A stretch of DNA of 64,000 nucleotides from an uncultured Clostridium sp. (GCA_900554565.1 USHX01000003.1:1-64000); one strand, 5' to 3'; shown: positions 1-9,130, counted from the stretch's first letter. Numbers and translations: made by a program. Notes: generated from the letters alone by a model not told the origin.

Positions 1-13
1 ATATATTTTTATC

Positions 14-334
14 TTACCCAATAACTTCACCCCCATTATTTATTTTTTGAATTTCATTTGCTAAATTTATATCTTCTATGCCTATTATTGCTTTATTTGA
101 TTTTCCAATTGCTTTGCTTAAAGTTTCTATTTCTCCTGCAATTATTATTGGTATTTTATTTTCATCGCTTATTTTCTTGAATTTTTCTTTCGTTCTTTTA
201 GAAGAATCTGTTGCTACAAGTATTAATTTTACTTTTTTCTTTTTTACATGTTCTTCCACACTATCTGCTCCAAAGCATATTTTTCTTGCTCTTGCAGATA
301 GTCCAATTAATCCCAATATTTTTTTATTTATCAA
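14..334 (-). CDS. ylxQ: L7Ae-family ribosomal protein YlxQ
   Basis: A 106-residue L7Ae/L30e-fold RNA-binding protein, the YlxQ type encoded between rnpM and infB in Firmicutes. The core motif GLIGLSARARKICFGADSVE (residues 8-27) matches the family start, which recognises kink-turn RNA. The start is a TTG at 332-334 with GAGGTG upstream, and the gene overlaps the end of rnpM by 11 bases, implying coupled translation. infB should follow beyond the window edge. The exact cellular role of YlxQ is not settled; the family assignment is firm. Confidence 0.88.
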   Translation of the reverse strand: MINKKILGLIGLSARARKICFGADSVEEHVKKKKVKLILVATDSSKRTKEKFKKISDENKIPIIIAGEIETLSKAIGKSNKAIIGIEDINLANEIQKINNGGEVIG

Positions 335-584
335 GTATTACACCTCTTAATTTTTCATAAATTTCATCTGATATTTGTATACCAAATATTCTTTCTATTC
401 TTTTTGTTTTCATTACTTTTTCTAAGCATTTTATATTTGAACATAAATATGCACCTCTGCCATCAAGCTTTTGGTTTTCATTTATGTTTATTTCATTATT
501 TTTGTTTTTGCTAATTCTTATTAATTCGTTTTGATCTTTTTTGCTGTTGCATCCCATACATGTCCTTTGTGGCTGTCTTTGCAT
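324..584 (-). CDS. rnpM: RNase P modulator RnpM (YlxR family)
   Basis: An 86-residue YlxR/DUF448 protein, shown in other Firmicutes to bind the RNase P RNA and modulate its activity. The sequence opens with RTCMGCNSKK, carries the GRGAYLC signature near residue 43 and a second cysteine (NIKC) a few residues later, as is usual in the family. Start ATG is preceded by AAGGGGGC. It sits in the rimP-nusA-rnpM-ylxQ operon, 38 bases after nusA, and overlaps ylxQ. Length is typical (about 90 residues). Confidence 0.9.
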   Translation of the reverse strand: MQRQPQRTCMGCNSKKDQNELIRISKNKNNEININENQKLDGRGAYLCSNIKCLEKVMKTKRIERIFGIQISDEIYEKLRGVILDK

Positions 585-622
585 TTATTTGCCCCCTTTT
601 ATTGTATGTTCTCAAATTTATT

Positions 623-1750
623 TTATTCTGTTATTTCTGTTTCTTCGTTTTCTTCTGCTTCTTCAGTTTCTGGGTTTTGAGCTTGTGCTAACATTTCTCT
701 AAATTGTGTTTCAGATTTTATATCTATTTTCCAGTTTGTTAGTCTTGCTGCTAATCTTGCATTTTGTCCTGATCTTCCTATTGCTAATGATAGTTGATCA
801 TCTGGTACTATTACTTGTGCAAATTTTTCTTCTTCTTTTACATCAACAGCTAATATTTGTGCTGGTAATAAAGCTGATGCTATATATATTGATGGATCTT
901 CATTCCATTCAATTACATCTATTTTTTCTCCATTTAATTCGTTTATTACATTTTGAATTCTTACACCTTTTTGTCCAACACATGAACCTACTGGGTCTAT
1001 ATTAGGGTCTGGTGAATATACTGCAACTTTACTTCTATATCCAGGATCTCTTGATACACTTTTTATTTCGATAACTCCTTCATATATTTCAGGTATTTCG
1101 AATTCTAGTAATTTTCTTACAAAGTCTGGATGACTTCTAGATACGATTACTTGTGGTGCTCCTTTTGCTCCTCTTTCTACATCTAATACATATCCTTTTA
1201 CTTTTTCATTTACTTTGTATTTTTCTGTTGGGATTTGTTCTTTTGCTGGCATTACACCTTCTAATTTTCCTAAGTCCATTACAACTATGTTATGGTCAGC
1301 TTTTTGGATTAATCCTGAAACAATTTCACCTTTTCTTTCATTAAATTCATTGAATATTATGTCTCTTTCAGCTTCTCTTAGTTTTTGGATTATAACTTGT
1401 TTTGCTGTTTGTGCTGCTATTCTACCAAAGTCTCTTGGTACTATTTCAACTTCTACTGTATCTCCTTCTCCTAGATCCGGATTTATTTTTTGAGCTTCTT
1501 TTATGCTTATTTCTGTTGCTTCATCATTTGCTTTTTCCATTACTTCTTTTACAGAATATACATGTGTTGCTCCTGTTTGTTTATCCATTTCTACTCTTAC
1601 ATTTTCTAATGCGTCAAAGTTTCTTTTATATGCTGTTACTAATGCAGTTTCTATTGATTCTAGTAAATAGTCTTTTTTTATTCCTTTCTCTTTTTCTAGT
1701 TCTTCTAAAGCTAGTATTAATTCTTTGTTGTCAATTGCTTGTTCTTTCAT
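623..1750 (-). CDS. nusA: Transcription termination/antitermination protein NusA
   Basis: A 375-residue NusA, the RNA polymerase-bound factor that controls pausing, hairpin-dependent termination and antitermination. The N-terminal polymerase-binding domain covers about residues 1-125. An S1 domain follows (GEIVSGLIQKADHNIVVMDLG region, about 135-200), then two KH domains (GSCVGQKGVRIQNVINEL, about 250, and LSLAIGRSGQNARLAARL, about 320). It ends in a short acidic tail and lacks the C-terminal repeats of proteobacterial NusA, as is normal for Firmicutes. RBS GGGAGG. It lies 15 bases after rimP in one operon; a leader hairpin upstream of rimP may mediate autoregulation. Confidence 0.96.
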   Translation of the reverse strand: MKEQAIDNKELILALEELEKEKGIKKDYLLESIETALVTAYKRNFDALENVRVEMDKQTGATHVYSVKEVMEKANDEATEISIKEAQKINPDLGEGDTVEVEIVPRDFGRIAAQTAKQVIIQKLREAERDIIFNEFNERKGEIVSGLIQKADHNIVVMDLGKLEGVMPAKEQIPTEKYKVNEKVKGYVLDVERGAKGAPQVIVSRSHPDFVRKLLEFEIPEIYEGVIEIKSVSRDPGYRSKVAVYSPDPNIDPVGSCVGQKGVRIQNVINELNGEKIDVIEWNEDPSIYIASALLPAQILAVDVKEEEKFAQVIVPDDQLSLAIGRSGQNARLAARLTNWKIDIKSETQFREMLAQAQNPETEEAEENEETEITE

Positions 1751-1765
1751 TTTATATTCCTCCCT

Positions 1766-2215
1766 TTACCAATTATAAACTGTTTTTATTTGTGCTATAT
1801 TTTTTCTTTCAATTGTTATTTCTTCTTCTAATTCTATTTTTTCTTCATTATATTGTTTTAGAATTCCTTGATATTCTTTTTTTCCATTTTCATCTTTTTT
1901 AAATAGTTTAATGTTTACTTCTTTTCCAATGTTTTGTTCTAAATGCTTGTCTTTTCTAAGTATTCTTTCTATTCCAGGTGATGATACTTCTAAGAAATAT
2001 TGTTCTTTTATATAGTCTGCTTGGTCTAATAGTTCATTTATTCCATCATTTACTTTTTCACAGTCATTTAGGTCTATTCCTTTTGGATTGTCTATGAATA
2101 TTCTTAGGAAATAGTTTTTTCCTTCTTTGCTGTATTCTACATCATATAAGTCATATCCTAATGATTCGATTTTTTCTTTTACTAGTTTTTCTACTTTGTC
2201 TTCTATTTTTGCCAA
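1766..2215 (-). CDS. rimP: Ribosome maturation factor RimP
   Basis: A 149-residue RimP (YlxS), needed for maturation of the 30S subunit through S12 incorporation. Family features are LGYDLYDVEYSKEGKNYFLR near residue 19, DCEKV around 51 and FLEVSSPGIERILRK near residue 75, followed by an Sm-like C-terminal domain. The start is TTG at 2213-2215 with AAGGGGG at good spacing. It is the first gene of the rimP-nusA-rnpM-ylxQ operon. Confidence 0.93.
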   Translation of the reverse strand: MAKIEDKVEKLVKEKIESLGYDLYDVEYSKEGKNYFLRIFIDNPKGIDLNDCEKVNDGINELLDQADYIKEQYFLEVSSPGIERILRKDKHLEQNIGKEVNIKLFKKDENGKKEYQGILKQYNEEKIELEEEITIERKNIAQIKTVYNW

Positions 2216-2241
2216 AGTGTATCCCCCTTTTTACATTAATT

Positions 2242-2266
2242 AAGAGTGGGCTCTGTACCCACTCTT
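2242..2266 (-). promoter_or_regulatory. Leader hairpin upstream of rimP-nusA
   Basis: A perfect 9-bp inverted repeat (AAGAGTGGG / CCCACTCTT, 7-base loop) lies 27 bases before the rimP start. Read on the minus strand it is followed by a U-poor stretch (AATTAATG), so it is a poor intrinsic terminator unless assisted. In Bacillus the nusA operon leader is reported to be autoregulated by NusA-dependent termination, so a NusA-responsive attenuator is a reasonable inference. On the plus strand a T-rich tail follows, but no plus-strand gene ends nearby. Confidence 0.5.
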
Positions 2267-2388
2267 TTGTTCTTTTTGCTTACATTCTTATTATACCCAA
2301 TTTTTGGCATAAATGCAAGCTTTTTTTAAATATTATTTAATGTTCTCTGTTGCTGGATGATTTCTTTGTATTAATAATAACCTATTAA

Positions 2389-3858
2389 TTAAGAGCAATG
2401 TTCTAATATAATTACATTAAATGTTAAATTATGATATTTTTCATTTATTGTTTTTATTGATACTGTTTTATAATCATCCTTTATTTGATTATACAAACTC
2501 AAATCACTAGAATCTATTACAATAATTCTTCCATCAGTCTTTTCATCAGCCTCTTCTACAGTTTTAACAACTTCCATTTGAGGAGCATATGCCTTATACG
2601 CTTCTTCTATTGACCAATTATTCACATTAATAAAATATTGTTTACTATCTTTTTTTAATGCAGCTACTACTCCGCCGTTATTTATATCAGTATATATAAT
2701 AGAATCATTCTCATTTACATTTTCATTTAAATAACTAACTATTTCAGAATTTGTATTATCATAATTTGTTGTTACATTTTCAATCAAATTATACATTGAC
2801 ATTACAGCAACTGCTCCGCAGATTATTCCTATTACAAATTTATTGTTTTCTTTTGTTAAGAAATAACAAATTGTAAACAATAATAACCCTGTTATTGTAA
2901 ATAAATATCTTGCATATAAAATTGGTGATATTTGTGAAACTATTGCTACACCAATTATAACTATTACATAGGTTATCAAAGGAATTATTCCAACTAATAT
3001 TTTTTCTTTTTTTCTTATATTTTTTATAATTACATATGCTATGTACACATATAATGCTATTGCAAATATTGTTGGTATTGCTTGACTTAAGCTTCCTTTA
3101 AATTGAAAGTTTACTATGTCCATTAATATTTGTGGGAATTCTATTGTAATCCAAAATCCCGAACCAACTCTCATTGCTTGTTTTATAAATACCACTAGCC
3201 ATGGTAAATATAGTATTACTTGCATTATTTCTATTATTGCGAATTTTTTAATTATGTCTTTTTCAAATTCTTTTCTTTTTCTAATTACATATATTATTAG
3301 TCCTAAGTTCATTAGTCCTGCTGCTATTAGTGCATAATAATGCATATAACAACTCATTATGCTAAATATTCCAAATAACAAAGCATTTTTGAAATTCTTA
3401 TTTTTTATAAATCTATATAGATATATTGCCATTAATGTTACAAATACTATAGTCCATGAGTACATTCTTATTTCTAAAGCATAGTTTAACATTACTGGTA
3501 AGAAGAAACTAAAAAATGTAAATAACATTCCTGTTTCTTTTCCAAAATCTTTTCTTATATGTGTTAGGCCTATTGTTCCAAGTGCTGCTATTCCAAGTAA
3601 TGAAAAAATTCTGTATACTATTATGTTTTGCCCAAATATTATATTTACTATTTTTAATAACCAATAATATAAAATTGGGTGTACATCATTTGCTCCTATT
3701 TGCCATATTTCTCCAAATGAATGATTTACTATAGCTACACTGTATGATTCATCAAACCATATGTTGCTATGAAATGCTGGAATTAATAAAAAGATTATTC
3801 CAATAATTATTAATATTATATGCGGCATTTGTTCTTTTTTTAGCAATTTGTTTTTCAT
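2389..3858 (-). CDS. Membrane glycosyltransferase, GT39/PMT-like
   Basis: A 489-residue polytopic membrane protein of the dolichyl-phosphate-mannose-type (PMT_2, GT-C fold) glycosyltransferases, which transfer sugar from a lipid-linked donor on the outer face of the membrane. Visible marks are the first-loop acidic motif IWFDESYSVA (about residue 33) and DVHPILYYWLL (about 58). About ten hydrophobic helices follow, and a soluble C-terminal domain runs from about residue 385. It is followed upstream in the operon by a GT2 enzyme 66 bases away, suggesting a shared envelope polysaccharide or lipid glycosylation route. The acceptor is not predictable. Confidence 0.75.
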   Translation of the reverse strand: MKNKLLKKEQMPHIILIIIGIIFLLIPAFHSNIWFDESYSVAIVNHSFGEIWQIGANDVHPILYYWLLKIVNIIFGQNIIVYRIFSLLGIAALGTIGLTHIRKDFGKETGMLFTFFSFFLPVMLNYALEIRMYSWTIVFVTLMAIYLYRFIKNKNFKNALLFGIFSIMSCYMHYYALIAAGLMNLGLIIYVIRKRKEFEKDIIKKFAIIEIMQVILYLPWLVVFIKQAMRVGSGFWITIEFPQILMDIVNFQFKGSLSQAIPTIFAIALYVYIAYVIIKNIRKKEKILVGIIPLITYVIVIIGVAIVSQISPILYARYLFTITGLLLFTICYFLTKENNKFVIGIICGAVAVMSMYNLIENVTTNYDNTNSEIVSYLNENVNENDSIIYTDINNGGVVAALKKDSKQYFINVNNWSIEEAYKAYAPQMEVVKTVEEADEKTDGRIIVIDSSDLSLYNQIKDDYKTVSIKTINEKYHNLTFNVIILEHCS

Positions 3859-3888
3859 TTTTTTCTCCTTTTTTTGCTATATAAAATT

Positions 3889-3922
3889 AAAAGTCAGCAA
3901 TATAAATTGCCAACTTTTTTTG
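3889..3922 (-). terminator. Weak hairpin after the GT2 gene
   Basis: Between the two glycosyltransferase genes an imperfect stem (AGTTGGCAA / TTGCTGACT, with G-T wobbles) is followed on the minus strand by TTTTAATTTTAT. It may be a partial terminator or an intra-operon processing hairpin. Confidence 0.35.
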
Positions 3923-3924
3923 TT

Positions 3925-5172
3925 TTAATTTCTTTCTTCTTGTAATCCTGCATCTGCAATTTTGATATCTCTAACATGGTTGATTTTCTCCCATGTTGTT
4001 TCTCTTTTAAATAAACATTTGAAGTTTATTAGTAACCATGATCCCATAAATAATGGGTAACATGCTAATCCTTTTAGCATTGGTTTTATTGGTCTTTTGT
4101 CTAAATACATTGCTATTGCAGCTGTTCCTATTGGTAATAGGAATGTTGGCACTAAGTATCTAATTAAGTTTATTATTAGTTCTGCTTGTGTCATTCCATC
4201 TCCAGCATACATTAAGAAGTTTGTTAATAATAATAGTATTGTTATTATAAACATTGGTATACTTCCAACTATATATAATAATCCATCAAAGTTCATCATT
4301 GTTTTATTTTCTTTAGCAGCTACTGCTAAATCTTTTGTATATTCTTTTATACATTGAATATGTCCTACTGTCCATCTGCTTCTTTGTGACCAACTTTGTT
4401 TAAATCCTACTGGTTGCTCGTCATATACTATTGCATCTGTTGCCCAACCTAATTTTTTTCCTTTTATTATTCTTTTTAATGAGAATTCTATATCTTCTGT
4501 TAATGTTACTGTGTCCCATCCTTGTGGTTTTACTACATCAAATTTCACCATAAATCCTGTACCATTTAGTAATGGTGATAATCCTAAATTGTATCTTGCT
4601 AAATGATAGAATCTATGCATTGACCAATAAAATAAAGCATATCCTGCTGTTATCCAACTGTCTGTTGGGTTTTTGATGTCTCTATATCCTTGAACCACAT
4701 CTTCTCCTTGACATAGTTTTTTGTTCATATTTTTTATGAAGTCTGGGTCTACTATATTGTCTGCATCAAATACGAAGAATGCATCATATGGAGCATTTTC
4801 TTTGATTTTTTGTTGTAAAAACCAGTTTAATGCATATCCTTTTGTTTTCTTTGTTTCATCAAATCTTTTATAAACTATTGCTCCTGCTTGTTTTGCTATT
4901 CTTGCTGTGTCATCTGTGCAGTTATCTGCTATTACATATATATCATATAAGTCTTTATTATAATTTTGCTTTTTTAAACTTTCCACTAAGTTTGCAATTA
5001 CCGCTTCTTCGTTATGTGCTGGTATTATTGCCATAAATCTGTGATCTTTTTTTACTTTTAGTGGTTTGTCTTTTATTTTTACTAATGAGCATAAACTTAC
5101 TAATACTTGATATAGCCAAAATATTGTTATAGTCCATACTAATGCTTCTCTTAGTATATATAAATAATCCAT
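3925..5172 (-). CDS. Glycosyltransferase family 2, processive type
   Basis: A 415-residue membrane GT2 resembling BcsA/IcaA/NodC-type synthases. An N-terminal helix (residues 8-30) precedes the GT-A domain with MAIIPAHNEE (about 49), the DxD-like VFDADN (about 133), the general-base motif LTEDIEFS (about 223) and the acceptor-site motif QRSRW (about 260). Two to three C-terminal helices follow. The D, DxD, TED and QxxRW set is what defines processive or single-transfer membrane GT2 enzymes. The sugar is unknown; the neighbour is a GT39-like enzyme. Confidence 0.82.
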   Translation of the reverse strand: MDYLYILREALVWTITIFWLYQVLVSLCSLVKIKDKPLKVKKDHRFMAIIPAHNEEAVIANLVESLKKQNYNKDLYDIYVIADNCTDDTARIAKQAGAIVYKRFDETKKTKGYALNWFLQQKIKENAPYDAFFVFDADNIVDPDFIKNMNKKLCQGEDVVQGYRDIKNPTDSWITAGYALFYWSMHRFYHLARYNLGLSPLLNGTGFMVKFDVVKPQGWDTVTLTEDIEFSLKRIIKGKKLGWATDAIVYDEQPVGFKQSWSQRSRWTVGHIQCIKEYTKDLAVAAKENKTMMNFDGLLYIVGSIPMFIITILLLLTNFLMYAGDGMTQAELIINLIRYLVPTFLLPIGTAAIAMYLDKRPIKPMLKGLACYPLFMGSWLLINFKCLFKRETTWEKINHVRDIKIADAGLQEERN

Positions 5173-5311
5173 TTTTTTACCTCTTTTCTTAATAATATTC
5201 TTATCAATATTATTATGCTACCTTTTTTATTATACTATCATTGACAAATTATTGCAATATTTTCCTATAAATTTTTTCAATTATATAAATTTTCTGCTCA
5301 TAGTTTTTGCG

Positions 5312-6316
5312 TTAGCTTCGCTTTGCAGTAGTTTCATCTTTTATTTGAACTTCTTGTTTTATTTTTTCTAATTCTTCTTTTTTTATTTTTGTTATTTTTA
5401 TAATTGTTTCATTGTCCATATTGTTTTTTATCATTTCTTTTATAATATTTAATTGGCCTTCGGTATATTTGTCATCTAGCATTTCTATAAAAAATTTTTC
5501 AAATTTTGTCATACTTCCATCTCCTTCTTCTAATTTTGCTATATAGTTATTGGCTTCTTGTGCAAATTTTTCTCTTATTTGATTTGAAAATTTAAGCATT
5601 AATATTATGTATTTTCTTTCGTTTTTACTTAAGCCTTTTTTCATAAGAAGTTTTAATGTTTCATTAAATTCTCTTTTATTTGCTATTTTTTCAAAAAGCA
5701 TAGCTTTTGATATTCCAGTGCTTTCTTTTATTAATTCTTCTTTTGAATAATTATTTATATCTACAAGGTTGTATTTTGGGTATTCTAATGGCGGAAATCC
5801 ATAATGTTCTTCTTGCATATTGTTTATTGTTAATGATGCATCCCATTTTTGGCTTCCTGTATATAGAACTACTGGATATATTAATGGATATTTTTCTATT
5901 TTCCATTCTTGACCTTTTATTATACTTCTTATTATTTCCACGCAATATTCTGTTATTCTTTCTGCCATGTTATAATCTATTTTACTTTGATGTTCTACTA
6001 GTATAAAAATATTTTTGTTTTTAAATTTATAAATTATGTCTGATTCTCTTAATTTAAAATCTTTTGTTATAAAATTTCTATTGTATTTTTCTATTTCTTC
6101 TTTCAGAATTTTTTCATTACCTTCGTAATCTAAATATCTTTTTATAAATTCTGGTAATTCTTCCTTATCATCTAATATTTCTTTAAATATTTTATCATGA
6201 TATTGATGTGTTTTTGCTTCTTTTGTTTTGTATTCATTTCTCTTTTCTGAGACTTCGTTTTTTATTGGAAATGTTTTGCTATATCTCCAATAATCAACTA
6301 TAGTAAAGCTTGTCAT
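5312..6316 (-). CDS. Rpn-family recombination-promoting nuclease (transposase_31-like)
   Basis: A 334-residue protein of the Rpn/YhgA group (PF04754, PD-(D/E)xK fold), DNA endonucleases linked to recombination and recently to phage defence. The start of the domain is seen in TKEAKTHQYHDKIFKEILDD. Then come the catalytic-type segment around SDIIYKFKNKNIFILVEHQS (about residues 95-115) and PVVLYTGSQKWD (about 170). The C-terminal tail (TEGQLNIIKEMIKNN) is the usual helical tail of these multi-copy families. It stands alone between transcription units, typical of mobile or accessory insertion. Confidence 0.75.
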   Translation of the reverse strand: MTSFTIVDYWRYSKTFPIKNEVSEKRNEYKTKEAKTHQYHDKIFKEILDDKEELPEFIKRYLDYEGNEKILKEEIEKYNRNFITKDFKLRESDIIYKFKNKNIFILVEHQSKIDYNMAERITEYCVEIIRSIIKGQEWKIEKYPLIYPVVLYTGSQKWDASLTINNMQEEHYGFPPLEYPKYNLVDINNYSKEELIKESTGISKAMLFEKIANKREFNETLKLLMKKGLSKNERKYIILMLKFSNQIREKFAQEANNYIAKLEEGDGSMTKFEKFFIEMLDDKYTEGQLNIIKEMIKNNMDNETIIKITKIKKEELEKIKQEVQIKDETTAKRS

Positions 6317-6648
6317 TTTTTCACTCTCCTTATAGTTTATATTTGTATTTATTTGTCAATTTTTATTTCTAAGTAAAATTAAAGATTTTATTTCATTTGC
6401 TCTTTGTTTCTAAATTTTTCGCTTTTTTTCTTATTTTTGGATTTTTTGATTTTAAAATTTGATTTCAACTTTTTCGAATAAAATTTAAGATTTTTCTAAT
6501 GGCTTTATTTTACTACCTTTTTTATATTTGTGCAAGTACTATTATAAAATTTCTTTTTTCTCTACTAAAATAGAATACTCTATGCACTGTAATTTTTTAT
6601 ATATTTTACACATATTTTATATAAAACATATAAAAGGAGGAAATATTT
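6317..6648. other. AT-rich divergent intergenic region
   Basis: 332 bases separating the Rpn gene (minus) from asd (plus). I see no reading frame, repeat or convincing structured RNA. The right end holds the asd ribosome-binding site AAAGGAGG at about 6631. Several TATAAA-like strings occur but none with a well-spaced -35 element. Confidence 0.6.
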
Positions 6649-7641
6649 ATGCATACCAAATATAAAGTTGCAATTATTGGTGCTAGCGGATTAGTTGGGC
6701 TTACAGTCTTAAAAGTATTAGAAGAAAAAGCTTTTTCTAATGTTTCTTATATGTTGTTCTCTTCTAATTCTTCTGCTGGTAATAAAGTTCATTTTCTTGG
6801 AGAAGATTATGTACTTTGTGAGCTTTCGGATTCATCTTTTAATTATAATTTTGACTATGCAATTTTTTGTGCCGGTTCTGATGTTGCTGAAAAGTTTGCA
6901 CCTATAGCCGTGTCACACGGTACGACTGTCATTGACAATAGTAGTTTTTTTAGAATGAATCCTGATGTGCCTTTAATTGTACCTGAAGTAAATATAAGTG
7001 AAGTAAAAAATTCAAAAGGAATTATTAGCAATCCAAATTGCTCTACAATTCAAGCAATGCTTGTTTTAAAGCCTTTGGATGATAAATATAAAATAAAAAG
7101 GATTGTATATTCAACTTATCAGGCTGTTTCTGGTGCAGGTAAATTGGCTATTTCTGACTTAGAAACCAAGGCTTCTTCTGACAATTTAAAAGCTTTTCCA
7201 TATCCAATATATAATAATTGTATACCTCAAATTGATTCTTTTACTTCATCTGGATACACAAAAGAAGAACTAAAAATGATTAATGAAACAAGAAAAATTT
7301 TAGGAAGGCCTAATCTTCCAATCACAGCTACATGTGTTAGAGTTCCTGTTGTTAATTCACATAGTGAATCAATTAATATTGAGTTTGAGAATGATTTTGA
7401 TATTTATGATGTAAAAATGCTATTGCAAAATTCTCCTGGAGTTTTAGTTGTTGATAATATTGAAAAAGAGCAATATCCTCTTGCAACAAAAGCTAATGGA
7501 TATGATGAAGTTTTTGTTGGAAGGATTAGAAAAGACTATAGCATAAATCATGGACTTAATTTATGGGTTGTTGCAGATAATTTAAGAAAAGGTGCTGCTA
7601 GTAATGCTGTGCAAATATTAGAATATTTGATTAATAATTAA
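6649..7641 (+). CDS. asd: Aspartate-semialdehyde dehydrogenase
   Basis: A 330-residue Asd, reducing aspartyl phosphate to aspartate semialdehyde with NADPH in the pathway to lysine, diaminopimelate, threonine and methionine. The nucleotide-binding start is VAIIGASGLVGLTVLKVLEE, the catalytic cysteine is in ISNPNCSTIQAM (about residue 127), and CVRVPVVNSHSES holds the substrate-binding region. RBS AAAGGAGG. dapA starts 13 bases after the stop, so the pair feeds diaminopimelate synthesis. All arginine codons are non-CGG (for example AGG in GRPN). Confidence 0.95.
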   Translation: MHTKYKVAIIGASGLVGLTVLKVLEEKAFSNVSYMLFSSNSSAGNKVHFLGEDYVLCELSDSSFNYNFDYAIFCAGSDVAEKFAPIAVSHGTTVIDNSSFFRMNPDVPLIVPEVNISEVKNSKGIISNPNCSTIQAMLVLKPLDDKYKIKRIVYSTYQAVSGAGKLAISDLETKASSDNLKAFPYPIYNNCIPQIDSFTSSGYTKEELKMINETRKILGRPNLPITATCVRVPVVNSHSESINIEFENDFDIYDVKMLLQNSPGVLVVDNIEKEQYPLATKANGYDEVFVGRIRKDYSINHGLNLWVVADNLRKGAASNAVQILEYLINN

Positions 7642-7654
7642 AGGAGACTTATTT

Positions 7655-8523
7655 ATGAAAAAAATTCTTTTTAAAGGTGTGCGGAACCGCACTTGCTACT
7701 CCATTTGATGAGACTGGTATTAATATACCTGAATTTAAGAGATTTATAGAATTTCAAATTTCTAACAATGTTGATAGTTTAATTGTATGTGGCACAACAG
7801 GAGAATCTGCAACTATGAGTGATGATGAAAAATCTTTAGCAATAAAATGTGCTGTAAAAACCTCAAATGGTCGCGTTCCAGTAATTGTTGGTACTGGTAG
7901 TAATGATTTTAAAAAAGCTATTTATAATTCTATTCAAGCTGAAAAACTTGGAGCTGATGGATTATTGGTTGTTACTCCATATTATAATAAATGTACACAA
8001 AATCGGTTTAATTGAATATTATACTAAAATTGCAAATAGTGTGTCTCTTCCTATAATTATTTACAATGTGCCTAGTAGAACAGGTGTAAATATTGAACCT
8101 GAAACTTGTTTTAATCTTTCTAAAATTCCTAATATTGTTGCAATTAAAGAAGCTAGTGGCAATATTTCACAGGTCACTAAAATTGCAAGTTTATGTAGAG
8201 AAAATTTATATATTTATTCTGGAAATGATGATCAGATTTTGCCTATATTATCTTTAGGTGGAATTGGTGTTATTTCTGTTCTTTCAAATGTCAAACCTGC
8301 TTTTACACATGATTTAGTATATAATTTTTTTGAAGGAAATTTTGAAAAAGCAAAAGATATGCAATTAGATTCTTTAAACCTTATAAATTCATTGTTTTTA
8401 GAAGTAAACCCTATTCCTGTAAAGGCTTGTCTAAATGAAATTGGATTTGATTTTGGACTTCCACGACTTCCTCTAACTCCTCTTTCTAATAAGATTTTGG
8501 ATAATTTAAAAAATCTTTTATAA
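7655..8523 (+). CDS. dapA: 4-hydroxy-tetrahydrodipicolinate synthase, two CGGN +1 sites
   Basis: DapA condenses pyruvate with aspartate semialdehyde to start the diaminopimelate/lysine branch. Read conventionally it splits into three frames. Passing over one C at 7682 and one at 8004 gives a continuous 288-residue protein, the normal family length (about 290). It begins MKKILFKG, continues VGTALATPF, VCGTTGESATMS and TPYYNKCTQ, then after the second shift GLIEYYTK, the catalytic-tyrosine segment IIYNVPSRTGVN and the Schiff-base lysine in NIVAIKEASG. Both repaired residues are the glycines expected in the family (VGTALATPF; TQ-N-GLI). Start ATG at 7655 has AAAGGAGA upstream. It would otherwise be a pseudogene of a gene usually essential for the cell wall. 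Confidence 0.88.
7682..7685 (+). other. CGGA +1 site 1 in dapA (codon 10)
   Basis: In-frame GTG-CGG-AAC. Normal reading stops at a TGA seven codons on. Passing the C gives GTG-GGA-ACC-GCA, encoding VGTA, the family consensus. Confidence 0.88.
8004..8007 (+). other. CGGT +1 site 2 in dapA (codon 117)
   Basis: In-frame AAT-CGG-TTT-AAT-TGA. Passing the C gives AAT-GGT-TTA-ATT-GAA, encoding NGLIE, as in DapA homologs. Confidence 0.9.
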
Positions 8524-8526
8524 ATA

Positions 8527-8556
8527 TTGCAATACAAGTTTTATATATGCTATAAT
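8527..8556 (+). promoter_or_regulatory. Sigma-A-type promoter for HD hydrolase gene
   Basis: TTGCAA (8527-8532), an 18-base spacer and TATAAT (8551-8556), ending 36 bases before the ATG. Confidence 0.55.
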
Positions 8557-8592
8557 GAAAAAAGAGTACACAAGAATTTTAAAGAGGTTATT

Positions 8593-9129
8593 ATGAAAGA
8601 ATATATTAATGATTTAGCAAAACAAAATGATGAATTTCAGGAAATCATTAAACCTTTAATTACAAATGAAACTGTTTTGCAAATGAAAAATTTTAGGCAA
8701 CATTATGAAACAACATGTTTTGACCATTGTTATACAGCAGCTTATTACTGCTATAAAATATGTAAAAAATATCACTTAGATTATAAATCAGCTACTAGAG
8801 CGGCAATGCTTCATGACTTATTTTTATATGATTGGAGAAAACGACAACCAGATAGAAAAGGATTGCATGCTTTTACACATGGTAAAACAGCTTGTGAAAA
8901 TGCTTGCAAATTATTTGATTTAAATGAAAAAGAAAAAGATATTATTATAAAACATATGTGGCCTGTTACAATTGAGTTTCCGAAATCAATTGAAGGTTTT
9001 ATATTGACTTTTGTTGATAAATATTGTGCATTATCTGAGTCTTTTGAAATTTTAAAGTCAAGACTATTTATGAGAAAAGCTTTTAGATATGCATATTTAT
9101 CTGCTTGCTTATTTATTATAAAAATATAA
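8593..9129 (+). CDS. HD-domain phosphohydrolase
   Basis: A 178-residue HD-domain protein. The metal-binding set is visible: histidine in FDHCYTAAYY (about residue 43), the HD pair in AAMLHDLFLYDW (about 73), a histidine in KHMWPVTIE and the final aspartate in TFVDKYCALSE (about 146). Such proteins hydrolyse phosphate esters or nucleotides; the substrate is unknown. The start chosen is the ATG at 8593 after AAAGAGG; an earlier in-frame ATG (8527) lies inside the promoter. It is transcribed separately from asd-dapA. Confidence 0.8.
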   Translation: MKEYINDLAKQNDEFQEIIKPLITNETVLQMKNFRQHYETTCFDHCYTAAYYCYKICKKYHLDYKSATRAAMLHDLFLYDWRKRQPDRKGLHAFTHGKTACENACKLFDLNEKEKDIIIKHMWPVTIEFPKSIEGFILTFVDKYCALSESFEILKSRLFMRKAFRYAYLSACLFIIKI

Positions 9130-9130
9130 A

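Noticed and set aside
706..1902. Long plus-strand leucine-rich ORFs opposite nusA and many other genes
   Set aside because: They are shadows arising from AT-rich antisense of real genes: Leu/Phe/His-rich, without RBS or family similarity.
7655..8523. dapA and the other broken genes as pseudogenes
   Set aside because: No premature stops other than those created at CGG, intact catalytic motifs, normal lengths after repair, and several are core genes.
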